Assembly (NCBI GenBank): GCA_018401435.1
Contig: JAGYJW010000001.1
Span: 248,001 to 312,000, forward strand
DNA length: 64,000 nucleotides
Direction: 5' to 3'
Source: Deltaproteobacteria bacterium
Lineage (GTDB): Bacteria; Myxococcota_A; UBA796; UBA2385
Part shown: positions 16,913 through 25,729 of the stretch, piece by piece
Position numbering within the stretch: position 1 is the stretch's first letter
Layout of the letters: every line of letters starts with the position of its first letter
The notes under the pieces: model-generated
Seen by the model: the letters and a program-made list of their open reading frames with translations, nothing else
Database searches by the model: none
What the model was told of the DNA's origin: nothing
Program-made: the position numbers and the translations under genes

Positions 16913-18833
16913 CCGCCCTGCCGCCCCTTCCCCGCTGGCCCAGCCTCGCCCCCGCGCTGGCCGCGGGCCTCGTGGCGGCCGGGGTGGCCCTGCCCGGGCT
17001 CTCTCTGCGGGATATGGGCGGCGACGAGCTGTGGATGCTCACCGGTGGCTTCTGGGAGATCCTCGCCAAGGCGGTGGACCCCGACGCGGTCTTCACCGGT
17101 CACCTGCCCCTGAGCTATTGGGCCCGCGCCCTCGCGCTCTCGGTGCTCGACCCCCGAGATGTGGGCTCCTGGCGCATTCACGCCGCGCTGGCGGCCATCG
17201 CCGCGGCGGCCCTGACCGCCAGCCTGCCCGCCCGGCAGGGACGGCCCGGCCTCGGCCTGCTGGCGGGCCTGCTGCTGGCCTTGTCCCCCCTGCTGGCCTT
17301 TCACGCCCAGGACAGCAGCAACTACGCCGGCACGGTGCTGCTGGCCGCGTGCTTGCTGCGGGGGCTGACCGATCTCTCAACCGGGCGGGGTGGCGGCCTG
17401 GCCTTGGGCGCGGGGCTGGCCCTGGGGGCCCTCAACGACGTCTACAGCGCACTTCTGGCGGGGGCGGCGGCGCTGATCTCCCTCTGCTGGTGGCGGCGCC
17501 GGCCGGCGGGCCTGGGCCTGGGCTGGGCCCTGGGACTGTCGGTGGGGCTGCCGGTGGCCGCGCTGCTGGCCCTGCGGGTCCTGGGTCAGGATGGAGCTGT
17601 GGTGGGCCTTCACGCAGATCCCCTCCCGGATGGCGCCACGCCGTGGGGCCTGGCCCTGGCCCGGCTGCGGCGCTTCGCGGTGGCCGCCTTGGGTGGCTAT
17701 GGCGCCGGCCGCTCCGAGGCGGCCTGGGAGGCCGGGCCCCCCTGGCGGTGTTGGCTTCGGGTCTGCTTGCGGCGGCCCGCCGGGACCAGCCTGCCTGGCT
17801 TCGGGTGTCGGCTGCGCTGCTTTGTCTTGGATTGGGTCTGGGTGTGCTGGCGGGCCTGCTCGTGCTGCTTGGTTGGGGTCGGGTCTTGCCGGTCGAGCCC
17901 CGAAGCGCCATCGGCCTGCTGCCGGCCTTGTCGCTGTGCCTGGTGGGCGCGCTCGACCGCCTGCCGCGCTGGCTGGGTGCCCTGGCCCTGCTGCTGCTGG
18001 CCGGGCTGATGGGCGGTGCGACGTTGAAGCAGGGCCTCAACCGCAGCGCGACCCAAGCCCACGCAGCCGCCCTGGTGCTCGCGGAGATCAAGCCTGATGA
18101 GCGCGTCGTGGCCGATCCGCGGGTCTTGGACCGGCTGCGGCTGGCGGGCCTGGCCGAGGGGCGGCTGTCCTCTTGCCTGGACGCCGATCCACCGCTGGGG
18201 ACGGCCTTCTGGTGGGTGCGCCTGCAGCCCCTCGACCAGCCCTTGGACCTGCGGGGTTGCTCCGAGCCGTCGGGGGCGCTGCCCCAACGCGACTTGAGCG
18301 GCTGGGCGCCCACCCGCGCCTGGACCGAGGGGCCCCCGGAGCACGAGCGTGGCGCCGCCAGCTTTCTGATGCCCGCCGTGGTCCTGCGCTATGGGCCCGA
18401 CCCGGGTCCGGGGCCCCAGGCCCTGTCTTTGGCGGTGCGGCGCGCGCCGCTGGATGGCATGGCGGGCAGCGGCCTCGTGCTGCGCGATCTGCAGCGCCCC
18501 GACCAGCCGCCCACCTACCATGAATTCCATGAGAATGAGCCCATGGACTTCATCGTCGGGGATCGCGACAAGCTCGGCGCCGTCGAGGTTCGGGTGCGCC
18601 CACCGCACCGCCCCGGCCTGCCGCGGCTCTCCCTGCTCGACCCCTTGCGACAGGATGTCCAACAGTGGGAGCCCGTTCTGGTGCCGGTGGCCAGCGCGCC
18701 CACCCCGGTGCTGCTGCCGGCCCTCGCCCTGCAGTCGCCCTGGCTGCAGGTGTGCCGCCGTGCCGCGGCGGCGGTCCTGGCGCTGCTGCTGGGCTTGGCC
18801 GCCGGCTGGCCGCGTCGGGCGGGGTCTTCATGA
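16909..18833 (+). CDS. Membrane protein, GT39-like, one frameshift near 17735
   Basis: Probably one polytopic protein of about 640 residues. Residues 1-275 are read from a GTG at 16909 that overlaps the msrC stop. The coding frame then jumps by one base at GGGCCCCCC (about 17730-17740) and continues to a stop at 18831-18833. The N-terminal half has LRDMGGDELWMLTGGFWEI, an acidic motif in the first lumenal loop typical of GT39/ArnT-like transferases, and FHAQDSSNYAGTVLLAACLL. About ten membrane helices are followed by a soluble C-terminal region (DERVVADPRVLDRLRL, EFHENEPMDFIVGDRDK) and one last helix. The indel sits in a homopolymer and may be a sequencing error. The stop overlaps the next start (ATGA). 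Confidence 0.7.
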
Positions 18834-20476
18834 AGGCGCCTCGCACGCGTCTTCCGGCGGAGTGGATCGCGTTGATCCTGGGGCTCTGCGGGGTGTCGGC
18901 GCTGCTTGCCCTGCGGCTGTCGGCCCACCCCATGGAGGCCTATGGCGACTCTGCCGCCCAATATATCGAGCCCCTCGCCCGCCTTCGGTTGTTGACCCGC
19001 TTGCGCGCGGGCCTGCCGCCGAATCCCCTCCGGGCCCTGGTGGCCCTCGACGGCCTCTACCCGCCGGGTCTGCCCCTGGTGGAGTGCGCATTCGGTGCGC
19101 TCTTTGGTCATTCGGCCGAGCGGGTGGCCTGGTTGGGGCCCGCCTGGTGGCTGCTGCAAGGCGGCGCCTTGGGGGTGCTGGGCGCGGTCCTGGGCCGGCG
19201 GGCGGGCATCGTTGGCGCGGGGCCCGCGGTGGCCCTGGCCGCGCTGCTCTTGCCCGCAGCCCATGGCGCGGCCCTGCGCTCCTACCCGGACCTGCCCATG
19301 GGCGCGCTGCTCTGGCTGTCCTTGGCGGCCCTGGCCCGGGCCAGCGCCTCGGAACGGCGGGGCCCGCTCTGGGGCAGCTTCGCTGGCATCGCGCTTCTGG
19401 CCGCGGTCCTGGTCAAGTGGACGGCCCTGCCCTTTGGCGCCGTGATGCTGGTGGGCGGCCTGTCCTGCCTGGGCCCGGGCGCCCGGCGGCCCGCTGGGGT
19501 GGCGGCGGCGCTGGCCCTGGTTGGGGCAGGGGCCTTTGTAGCGGCGGGGGCCGAGTCCCTGGGTGCCATGGGGGGCGCCACCTTCCAGCCGCCTCCGGGA
19601 ACGAACGCTCAGCGCCTGTTTTCGGACTGGCCGGCCCCGCTTGGACCCTGGCTTGGGGCCTCCTGGGCCCAGCTGGCGGCCACCGATCTCGACCGCCTGC
19701 GCTTCTATCCGGAGCGGCTGCTGCGTTGCCTGCTGTCGCCCGCGGGCGCGATGGTGCTGCTGCTGGCCCTGCCGGCCTGGGCGGCCCGGCGGGCGCCGGG
19801 GCTGTCCCTGGTGCTGGTGGTGATCCTCGGCCAGCTGGCCTTCTTGCTGCTGCTGGTGCCCCCGCTGGACGACCGCTTCCTGCTCTGCCTCGCCCCGGCC
19901 CTGGCTTTGCCCCTGGGCCTGGGCCTGGCGGGCGGCGGTGCATGGCGCAGGGGCCTGGGCCTCCTGGGCCTGCTCGTGGGCCTGGGGGTGGCCGCCGACC
20001 AGCACCTGCCGCCGCCCATCGACCCCTTTCCAACCATGGATCCGGGGCAGCGAGACGCCCGCCTGGAGGGCCGGGCGCCAGTGGCGCGCCTGGGGCTGTC
20101 TTCCTCGATTGATCGGCGAGGATGGAGTCGCAGCGCGGATCTCGTCTCGGATCGCACCGCCCTGCGCGAGGCCCTGTGGGCCCGCCTGGTGGCCTGCGGC
20201 GGGGGCTTGGTGGGCGGCCGGGACCGGGCGCTGAGCGCTGCGGGGGATCTCAACTGGTGGACCTATCGGCGGCTGCTGGCAACCCTGGAGGCGGGGCCTG
20301 CCCGGCGGCTGCCCCGCTGGGCAGCGGAGCCGGGGGCCCAGCGTGGGGCGCCGGCCCTGTGGGTGGGGGCGGGCGCGCCCCAGGGCTGGAGGCTGCAGGC
20401 CGAGATCGCCGACCCCGAGGGTGGTCCGGGCCTGGTCATCTGGACGCCGCCCGACGGCCCGCCCTGCGACCTGTAG
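18830..20476 (+). CDS. Polytopic membrane protein, probable GT39-like glycosyltransferase
   Basis: 548 residues with about ten to twelve hydrophobic helices. The first periplasmic loop has the acidic pair region GDSAAQYIEPLARLRLL, followed by GLYPPGLPLVECAFGALFG. This layout resembles dolichyl/undecaprenyl-phosphate-sugar mannosyltransferase-like membrane enzymes, which transfer sugars from lipid carriers. No catalytic proof is visible and similarity is only topological. The start is the ATG at 18830 in an ATGA overlap with the previous gene, so the two are probably translationally coupled and may act together on a cell-envelope glycan. A GC hairpin follows at 20488. Confidence 0.72.
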   Translation: MKAPRTRLPAEWIALILGLCGVSALLALRLSAHPMEAYGDSAAQYIEPLARLRLLTRLRAGLPPNPLRALVALDGLYPPGLPLVECAFGALFGHSAERVAWLGPAWWLLQGGALGVLGAVLGRRAGIVGAGPAVALAALLLPAAHGAALRSYPDLPMGALLWLSLAALARASASERRGPLWGSFAGIALLAAVLVKWTALPFGAVMLVGGLSCLGPGARRPAGVAAALALVGAGAFVAAGAESLGAMGGATFQPPPGTNAQRLFSDWPAPLGPWLGASWAQLAATDLDRLRFYPERLLRCLLSPAGAMVLLLALPAWAARRAPGLSLVLVVILGQLAFLLLLVPPLDDRFLLCLAPALALPLGLGLAGGGAWRRGLGLLGLLVGLGVAADQHLPPPIDPFPTMDPGQRDARLEGRAPVARLGLSSSIDRRGWSRSADLVSDRTALREALWARLVACGGGLVGGRDRALSAAGDLNWWTYRRLLATLEAGPARRLPRWAAEPGAQRGAPALWVGAGAPQGWRLQAEIADPEGGPGLVIWTPPDGPPCDL

Positions 20477-20487
20477 CCGCCGCGCCG

Positions 20488-20503
20488 TGCCGGCATCCCG
20501 GCA
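20488..20503 (+). terminator. Possible GC hairpin terminator
   Basis: TGCCGG and CCGGCA form a perfect 6-bp stem around a CATC loop, 11 bases after the membrane-protein stop. Only a weak T content (GCTTGTTG) follows, so it may attenuate rather than fully terminate transcription before the glutaredoxin gene. Confidence 0.3.
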
Positions 20504-20552
20504 GGGCTTGTTGCGCGCCCCAGGGTGCGCAGCTTCCGGGTGTGAGGTGTGC

Positions 20553-20879
20553 ATGTTCGATTCGGTCTTTCGGCGGGTCTTTGGGGGTGCGACCCCTGAC
20601 GGGCCCCCCCGCGGCGCGCCCGCCCCCGGCGGCAGCCCCGACCTGCTGCTCTACAAATTCGACAGCTGCCCCTATTGTCGACGGGTGATGCAGAGCATCG
20701 ACCGACTGGGCCTGGATGTGCCCATGGCCGATACGCGGCGGGACGCCGGCGCCCGCGATCGGCTGGTGCAGCTGACCGGACGCAGCCAGGTGCCCTGTCT
20801 CTTCATCGACGGCCAGCCGCTCTTCGAGTCGGCCGACATCGACGCCTGGCTGCGGGCCCACAAGGCCGCCCAGCCCTGA
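20553..20879 (+). CDS. Glutaredoxin-family protein
   Basis: 108 residues. A variable N-terminal leader of about 28 residues precedes a thioredoxin fold: LLLYKFDSCPYC with the CPYC redox motif at Cys39-Cys42, then RSQVPCLFIDG holding the expected cis-Pro, and ESADIDAWLRAH. It should reduce disulfides or glutathione mixed disulfides; the exact partner is not known. GAGGTG upstream supports the ATG at 20553. The gene ends 6 bases before the convergent phosphoesterase gene. Confidence 0.9.
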   Translation: MFDSVFRRVFGGATPDGPPRGAPAPGGSPDLLLYKFDSCPYCRRVMQSIDRLGLDVPMADTRRDAGARDRLVQLTGRSQVPCLFIDGQPLFESADIDAWLRAHKAAQP

Positions 20880-20885
20880 TCGGCC

Positions 20886-22361
20886 TCAGCGGGGGCCCTT
20901 GCGCACCAGCAGGCCCCGGCGGCTGGCGTGGTCCAGCAGCGCATTCCAGATGGCCTCGGTCTGATCCCGGCGGTCCAGCGGCGATCCTGCGAGGCGGCGG
21001 TCCATGGCGGCCTCCAGCTCGGGCTGGTGGGTGATGAAGCGGTCCCGCGGGCCCGGCGCGAGCCGCACGGTGACGCACTCTTCGGCAAAGAGCTCGTCCT
21101 CGTCGGCCATGATGGGGTCCAGGACAACGGGCTGCAGGCCGGCGCCGGTGCGCATGGCCTCCAGATCGAAGACCTCCAACAAGTCGTCGGCGGCGGCGTC
21201 GCGCGCGGTCAAGGGCGGCAGGCCGTGCAGCTGCTCCAGCAATGCCAGGATGCTGCTGTGGTCGCGAATCACATGGCTGACGTGGTCGGCCTTCACCCAG
21301 GGCCCCACCACCAGGGTGGGCACCCGGAAGCCCAGCTGGTCAAAGCCCGCCTCGGCGCGGTCATCGGCTGCCTTGGGAGGGGGCACATGGTCGAAGAACC
21401 CGCCGTGCTCGTCATAGGTGATGATGAGCAGGGTGCGATCCCACTGGGGGCTGCGCGCCAGGGCGTCATAGACCGACGCGACAAAGACCTGGCCCGCCAC
21501 CGGATGGGCCGGCGGGTGGTCGTCGGCCTTGCCGAAGATGGGGTCTACGAGCACCACCTGGGGCAAGGTGCCCGCTTCGGCGTCCGCGAAGAGGTCTTCA
21601 TAGGACTTGAAGTGGACGCCGTCGGGGATCACCTCGGGGATGATGATCAAGAAGGGCGCGTTGCCATAGTAGGAGGCCCAGCTGATGCCCTCTTCGGTGA
21701 GCCGGTTGTAGATGGCCGGACAGGGGTCGGTGGGGAAGCTGTTGCCCTGGACGCCGCCATTCTGCGCGCAGCTGGCGTAGAAGCGGTTGGGCCAGGTGCT
21801 CGACATCACGGAGCAGAACCACTGGTCGCAGATCGTGAAGTGGTCGGCCAGGCGGTAGAAGACGGGCAGCGCGTCCCGGGTCCAGTAGCCCATGGCCTCC
21901 GCGGCGACCGACGGGTAGCGGTCGTAGAATTCTCGCACAAAGCCGTCGTTGTTGCCCTCGTTGAATTGGTCGTGGCTGGAGTTCCAGGAGTGGGGCGGGT
22001 CCTCCAGGCAGAAGTCGTCCGTCGGGAAGACGGCGACGGGATCGCCCGCGGGGTGGGGATTGCTCATCTCGGGCAGCAGGCCGTCGATGCGGCTGTCTCC
22101 TTCTACCAGCAGGCGTGCCCCAAAATAGTGGTCAAAGGACCGATTCTCCATCATCACGATGACGACGGTGTCGACTCGGGCCCGGATGAGATCCCAGCCA
22201 TCCAGGCTTGCATAGGGATCGGCCGTCTCGTCGCCCGCTGCAGGGAGTGCCGAATCGGCCGTGGGACCGCAGCCCGGCAAGCCGCCCACCAGCGCGGTGG
22301 CGCCGGCGGCCTTGAGCAGATCGCGGCGGTCGAGGGTGGTCGGGCCGGATGGGGGCGACAT
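20886..22361 (-). CDS. TAT-exported phosphoesterase, phospholipase C/acid phosphatase family (PF04185)
   Basis: 491 residues. The N-terminus has a twin-arginine signal with R12-R13-DLLK and a hydrophobic stretch ending in GLPGC, so the exported enzyme may also be a lipoprotein. The metal-binding start of the family is seen as VVIVMMENRSFDHYFG. Later conserved segments are DDFCLEDPPHSWNSSHDQ, FSVMSSTWPNRFY-type (here CSVMSSTWPNRFYASC), YDEHGGFFDHVPPP and HVIRDHSSILALLEQ. The family hydrolyses phosphate diesters or monoesters, notably phosphatidylcholine. The start at 22361 has GGAG upstream. It lies 29 bases downstream of the BtaA-like gene on the same strand, which makes lipid remodelling a reasonable hypothesis. 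Confidence 0.9.
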   Translation of the reverse strand: MSPPSGPTTLDRRDLLKAAGATALVGGLPGCGPTADSALPAAGDETADPYASLDGWDLIRARVDTVVIVMMENRSFDHYFGARLLVEGDSRIDGLLPEMSNPHPAGDPVAVFPTDDFCLEDPPHSWNSSHDQFNEGNNDGFVREFYDRYPSVAAEAMGYWTRDALPVFYRLADHFTICDQWFCSVMSSTWPNRFYASCAQNGGVQGNSFPTDPCPAIYNRLTEEGISWASYYGNAPFLIIIPEVIPDGVHFKSYEDLFADAEAGTLPQVVLVDPIFGKADDHPPAHPVAGQVFVASVYDALARSPQWDRTLLIITYDEHGGFFDHVPPPKAADDRAEAGFDQLGFRVPTLVVGPWVKADHVSHVIRDHSSILALLEQLHGLPPLTARDAAADDLLEVFDLEAMRTGAGLQPVVLDPIMADEDELFAEECVTVRLAPGPRDRFITHQPELEAAMDRRLAGSPLDRRDQTEAIWNALLDHASRRGLLVRKGPR

Positions 22362-22390
22362 GTGGGCTCCGGTGCGCGCGGGGTGCCAGC

Positions 22391-23357
22391 TTAGCCCGAG
22401 GCCCCACGGCCCGCCGATGGGCTGATCCGCCGCAACAGGCGCGGCGGCGGGTAGAGCAGCCCCCGGTCGGCCAGGCGCAGGGCCTGGGTCTGGCGGGCGT
22501 CGGCTTCGAGCCCGGGCAGCGGCGGCGTGTCCCCGAAGACCAGCAAGGGCGCCCCAGGCAGCAGGGCGGCGGCGATGGCCCGCAGGGCGCCATCGGGCGG
22601 CAGGCCCGCCGATACCAGGGCGCCGGCCAGACCCGCAGCCGGCGGCCCCCCCACCGGGGTCCAGGGCGGCGCGGCGCGAATGCTGCGGTGGCCTTCGGTG
22701 CGCAGGTAGAGCGGCCCCTTCTCCAGATCGCCAAAGTGGCCGGTGCGGATCCAGCAGCGGTCGGGGTGGTCGGGGTGCGGCGGCCTGCAGCCGATCGTGC
22801 AGGGCGGCGCCGTCGAGCGTGAAGCCGGCCTGGGTGCAGGCATGGGCCAGGCGGGCGGCAGCCAGGCGTCCGCGGGTGCCGGGCGCGCCGGCATCCGGGG
22901 ACAGGCGGCTGCGCCGTTGTCGCGCGAAGATGGACTCTATAAGGCCCATCTCGATGATTCCCGCCCGGATTCCGGGCTCGCGGGCATCCCACCAGGCGGC
23001 CTGCTCCGGATCGAGCTTGGGACGCAGGTAATGGTAGAACCAGATGCGGCGACCGGCCGCGTCCAGCCCGAGCAGCGCCCGCAGGCTCTGCACGGGGAGG
23101 GCGTCAATGGCGGCGCCTTTGAGGGCCGCCAGGGCCCGGCCCGCGGCATTCGGGCTCCACAGCAAGACCGCGTGCCCCGCGGCCAGCAGCGCCAGCGCGT
23201 CGTCGCCGGTGTCGTCGAGCACCAGCACCGGCCCCGCGCCCGGGTTGCCCATGGCCCGCTGCAGGGTGGCCGGGTCGCTCCAGGACCGCGTGCGCGCCGG
23301 CGCTTCCCCCTCGGCCACACGGCGAACCCGGGGCTCGGGAGGGCGGAAGGGGGTCAT
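22391..23357 (-). CDS. BtaA-like (DUF3419) aminocarboxypropyl transferase, one frameshift near 22780
   Basis: About 320 residues once a one-base shift near 22770-22790 is bridged. The N-terminal 200 residues resemble DUF3419/BtaA, which moves the 3-amino-3-carboxypropyl group of S-adenosylmethionine to diacylglycerol, the first step of betaine-lipid synthesis. Visible segments are VLVLDDTGDDALALLAAG, the Asn in WSPNAAGRALAALKGAAIDAL, then YHYLRPKLDPEQAAWWDARE and GIIEMGLIESIFARQRRSRL. After the shift the frame continues with CWIRTGHFGDLEKGPLYL. The usual V-D-x-N-P-x-Q appears as WSPNAAG, so activity is uncertain. No btaB methyltransferase is adjacent. The shift lies in a C-rich stretch and may be an assembly error. 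Confidence 0.6.
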
Positions 23358-23420
23358 GGGAATGCGCTCCGCACCGGGCCGGAAGCGCAGATCCCAAGGC
23401 CGAAAAACCGGCGGCGGATC

Positions 23421-23449
23421 TGTCCAGCCCGCGCGCTGGCCGCTATCCT
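23421..23449 (+). promoter_or_regulatory. Candidate sigma-70-type promoter for the gene at 23491
   Basis: TGTCCA (23421-23426) and TATCCT (23444-23449) are separated by exactly 17 bases. They lie in the divergent region between the BtaA-like gene and the gene at 23491. The -10 is a fair match to TATAAT; the -35 is weak. Confidence 0.3.
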
Positions 23450-23490
23450 CCTGGCTGGTGTCGGTCCCGTTCCTGCTGCCCCCGCTGCCC

Positions 23491-24189
23491 ATGACCCTCC
23501 ACCAGCCGCGCCGCGCGCCCCACAATCCCTTTCTCAACCACGCTCTGGTGGGCTGGGATCCGGAGGGTGCCGCGACGCGCTTTCCCGTCTGCTTTTCGGT
23601 GCATGCCGAGGGTCGAAACATCGGGCTCTACCTGACGCCCGCCGACGTGCCCTCTTTGCGGGACGCCTTGGACCTGCCCGACGACGACCACGCGCTGGTG
23701 CTGCGGGGCGGGGCGGCCTTCAACGTGCCTTGGGCCATGATCGGGCTGCTGGGGGGCGATCTCGAGGTGGTTCATCGAGCCCGGGACGCCTGCGCCGACC
23801 CGGACGCCTTGCCCGGGGCCCTGCTCGCGGATCCGGCCCGGGCCGTGCCCCCGGGCAGCCGGGTGGCCCTGAGCCTGCAAGATGGCTGCCACGCCGCCAT
23901 CTTCACGCCGGAAATCGAGTTGCTCCGTCGGTGTATGTTGGCCTTTCTGGCGGATTATCAGGCCACGGTGGTGGGGCGGGACATCGAGGTGCCGACGCTG
24001 GCTCCCGAGCTGCTGGCCGCCCTGCTGGAGCCCCGCCCCGTGGGCACCTGGACCCGCATCCAGCTGGAACCTCACCAGCGCTACTGGGTCCTCGACCTGG
24101 AGCATGGCGGCGCCGATGGCGGGGTCGTGACCGAGCGCTGGGTGAGCGAGGGCGAAGGGGGTCGGTGGCGAACCGGATGGGCGTGCTGA
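23491..24189 (+). CDS. Hypothetical protein
   Basis: 232 residues, not recognised. No signal peptide or membrane helix is seen, so probably cytoplasmic. It contains NIGLYLTPADVPSLRDALDLPDDDHALVL, an aromatic-poor middle, and VGTWTRIQLEPHQRYWVLDLEHGG near the C-terminus. A mixed alpha/beta composition fits a small globular domain. The 3' end overlaps the RNase D start by 13 bases in a different frame, so the two are probably co-transcribed and coupled. The start is uncertain because the frame stays open upstream; this ATG is the first after the candidate promoter. Confidence 0.65.
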   Translation: MTLHQPRRAPHNPFLNHALVGWDPEGAATRFPVCFSVHAEGRNIGLYLTPADVPSLRDALDLPDDDHALVLRGGAAFNVPWAMIGLLGGDLEVVHRARDACADPDALPGALLADPARAVPPGSRVALSLQDGCHAAIFTPEIELLRRCMLAFLADYQATVVGRDIEVPTLAPELLAALLEPRPVGTWTRIQLEPHQRYWVLDLEHGGADGGVVTERWVSEGEGGRWRTGWAC

Positions 24190-25361
24190 GCCCCGTCCCG
24201 CCGCCTGCGCCGACCCTGGTTGCCGATTCGGAGTCCCTTCAGCGCCTGATCGACGATCTGTGCGCCGCCGTGCCGCCCGGGGGCCGCCTGGTGGTGGACA
24301 CGGAATTCCACGCCGAGCGCCGCTACCGGCCCGAGCTGATGCTGGTCCAGCTGGGCGCCGAGCAGGGTCCGATCTGGGTCGTCGATCCCCTCACCGTGGA
24401 CCCCGCCCCCCTCGCGTCCCTGCTCACGGGGCGCATCTGGCTGGCCCACGGGGCGCGATCCGACTTGCGCGTGCTCGCCGAGAGCCTGGGCGCCCTGCCC
24501 GCGGGCCTGCGCGACAGCCAGGTGCTCGCCGGGCTGTGCGGGCTGGGCTTTCCCCGCCGCCTGGAGGATCTCTGCGAGCGGGTGCTCGGTCCCGAAGCGG
24601 GCCCCGCCGAGACCCTGTCGGACTGGTCGGTGCGCCCGCTGCGCCCCGATCAGCTCGTCTACGCCGCCCGGGATGTCCACCAGGTGCGCGGCCTGGTGGC
24701 GGCCTTGGAGCCCGACCTGGATGACGAAGGCCGGGCCATCTGGGCCGAGCTGGGCGACGAGATGATCGCCGCCTCCCTCGCACCGGTCGACACGGATGCC
24801 GGATGGATGGGTCTGGAGATCGCCGCCGACTTCGACGCGGCCACCCGCCGGGTCCTGCACCGCCTGCATGCCTGGCGCGAGGCCCGATCCGCGGAACGAA
24901 ACCAGCCCACCGGCTACCTCGCCTCGGACGCGGTGATCCTCGATCTCGCTCGGCGAAAGCCCCGGAGCGTGACGGTGCTGGCGCAGAACCGGCGCCTGTC
25001 GCGGGGGCTGATCAAGGGCCAGGGCCAAGCCCTGGTCGATCAGGTGATCGCCGCGCTGGCCGACGATGTCGAAGCGCCCGTCCCACCGGATCCGGGGGTC
25101 CGGCGGCTGGCCCGGCTGCTGCGCATGTGGGCCCAGGTGCGGCAGGAGTCCCTGGGCATGCACGCCGATCTGCTGCTGCCGGTGCCACTGGCCCTTCAGG
25201 TTGCCCAGGATGGAGCCGATGTCTTGTCTGGCTGGAGGAGACGGCTCCTCTTCGAAGACATCGACGCTTTCCTGTCGGGAAAGATCGGTTTGACCATCGC
25301 CGATCGGATCCCGATCCAAACGCCGGTCCTTCGTTTGGGCGCCGTTCCCGACAGAAGTTGA
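24177..25361 (+). CDS. rnd: Ribonuclease D (3'-5' exoribonuclease)
   Basis: 394 residues. The DEDDy exonuclease domain shows motif I VVDTEF (Asp41, Glu43), motif II AHGARSDLRVL (Asp97) and motif III VYAARDVHQV (Tyr162, Asp166), all needed for two-metal catalysis. About residues 205-390 correspond to the HRDC-type helical region (LHRLHAWREARSAERNQPTGYLASD). The enzyme trims 3' ends of tRNA precursors and other stable RNAs. The ATG at 24177 is the first Met with the family N-terminus and overlaps the preceding gene. Confidence 0.93.
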   Translation: MGVLSPVPPPAPTLVADSESLQRLIDDLCAAVPPGGRLVVDTEFHAERRYRPELMLVQLGAEQGPIWVVDPLTVDPAPLASLLTGRIWLAHGARSDLRVLAESLGALPAGLRDSQVLAGLCGLGFPRRLEDLCERVLGPEAGPAETLSDWSVRPLRPDQLVYAARDVHQVRGLVAALEPDLDDEGRAIWAELGDEMIAASLAPVDTDAGWMGLEIAADFDAATRRVLHRLHAWREARSAERNQPTGYLASDAVILDLARRKPRSVTVLAQNRRLSRGLIKGQGQALVDQVIAALADDVEAPVPPDPGVRRLARLLRMWAQVRQESLGMHADLLLPVPLALQVAQDGADVLSGWRRRLLFEDIDAFLSGKIGLTIADRIPIQTPVLRLGAVPDRS

Positions 25362-25402
25362 CCATGACCAGAAGGCGCTCTGCGTCTTCATCCTCGGCCA
25401 AA

Positions 25403-25420
25403 GCGAAAAATATTTTTCGC
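25403..25420. promoter_or_regulatory. Perfect 18-bp AT-rich palindrome upstream of flp
   Basis: GCGAAAAATATTTTTCGC reads identically on both strands. An A5-T-A-T5 core is exceptional in this 70% GC context. It lies 18 bases upstream of the predicted -35, a position suited to an UP element or a dimeric activator/operator site. No hairpin loop is possible at the centre, so it is not a convincing terminator for rnd. Confidence 0.4.
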
Positions 25421-25437
25421 CCCCGCTGAAAATCTCT

Positions 25438-25466
25438 TTGCGGTGTTCCACGCTGTGGACTACCGT
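25438..25466 (+). promoter_or_regulatory. Predicted sigma-70-type promoter of the Tad pilus operon
   Basis: TTGCGG (25438-25443), a 17-base spacer and TACCGT (25461-25466) make a plausible promoter about 60 bases before the pilin start. The spacer holds a small dyad TCCAC-GCT-GTGGA (25447-25459), which could be a repressor site. No convincing sigma-54 element was found here. Confidence 0.4.
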
Positions 25467-25474
25467 TTGAGAGC

Positions 25475-25491
25475 GGCACCGAAGGGGTGCC
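25475..25491 (+). promoter_or_regulatory. 5'-leader hairpin of flp mRNA
   Basis: GGCACC, loop GAAGG, GGTGCC forms a 6-bp GC-rich stem at the very start of the expected transcript, about 20 bases upstream of the GCAGGAGTG ribosome site. It could protect the abundant pilin message from decay. Prediction by eye only. Confidence 0.3.
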
Positions 25492-25526
25492 TCATCCCGG
25501 CCAAGCGTTCTCGCAGGAGTGCCACC

Positions 25527-25700
25527 ATGAACCTCGTTCGTCGCCTGATCTCTGACGAGTCTGGCGCCACCGCCATCGAATACGGCCTCATCGCCGCCCT
25601 CGTCGCCGTGGCCATCATCGCTGCCCTCACCGCGCTTGGCAGCTCGCTGGACACCCTCTTCACCAACGTCTCCAACACCGTCAGCAACGCCACCAGCTAG
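25527..25700 (+). CDS. flp: Flp-type pilin precursor
   Basis: 57 residues, the expected size for Flp pilins. A basic leader MNLVRRLISDESG13 is followed by the prepilin peptidase site G-ATAIEY with Glu at +5 and Tyr at +6. A hydrophobic helix IAALVAVAIIAALTAL follows, with a short polar tail. After cleavage by the peptidase encoded next, the subunit polymerises into the Tad pilus used for surface attachment. The strong site GCAGGAGTG supports the ATG at 25527. It is the first gene of the locus. Confidence 0.95.
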   Translation: MNLVRRLISDESGATAIEYGLIAALVAVAIIAALTALGSSLDTLFTNVSNTVSNATS

Positions 25701-25729
25701 CAGGCGGGGACGAGACGGGCCGGTCGGTC

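Noticed and set aside
20886..23621. A single 911-codon minus-strand protein
   Set aside because: It joins the N-terminal part of the BtaA-like gene to the phosphoesterase through an out-of-frame middle. The TAT signal at 22361 and the restored frame ending at 22391 show two genes.
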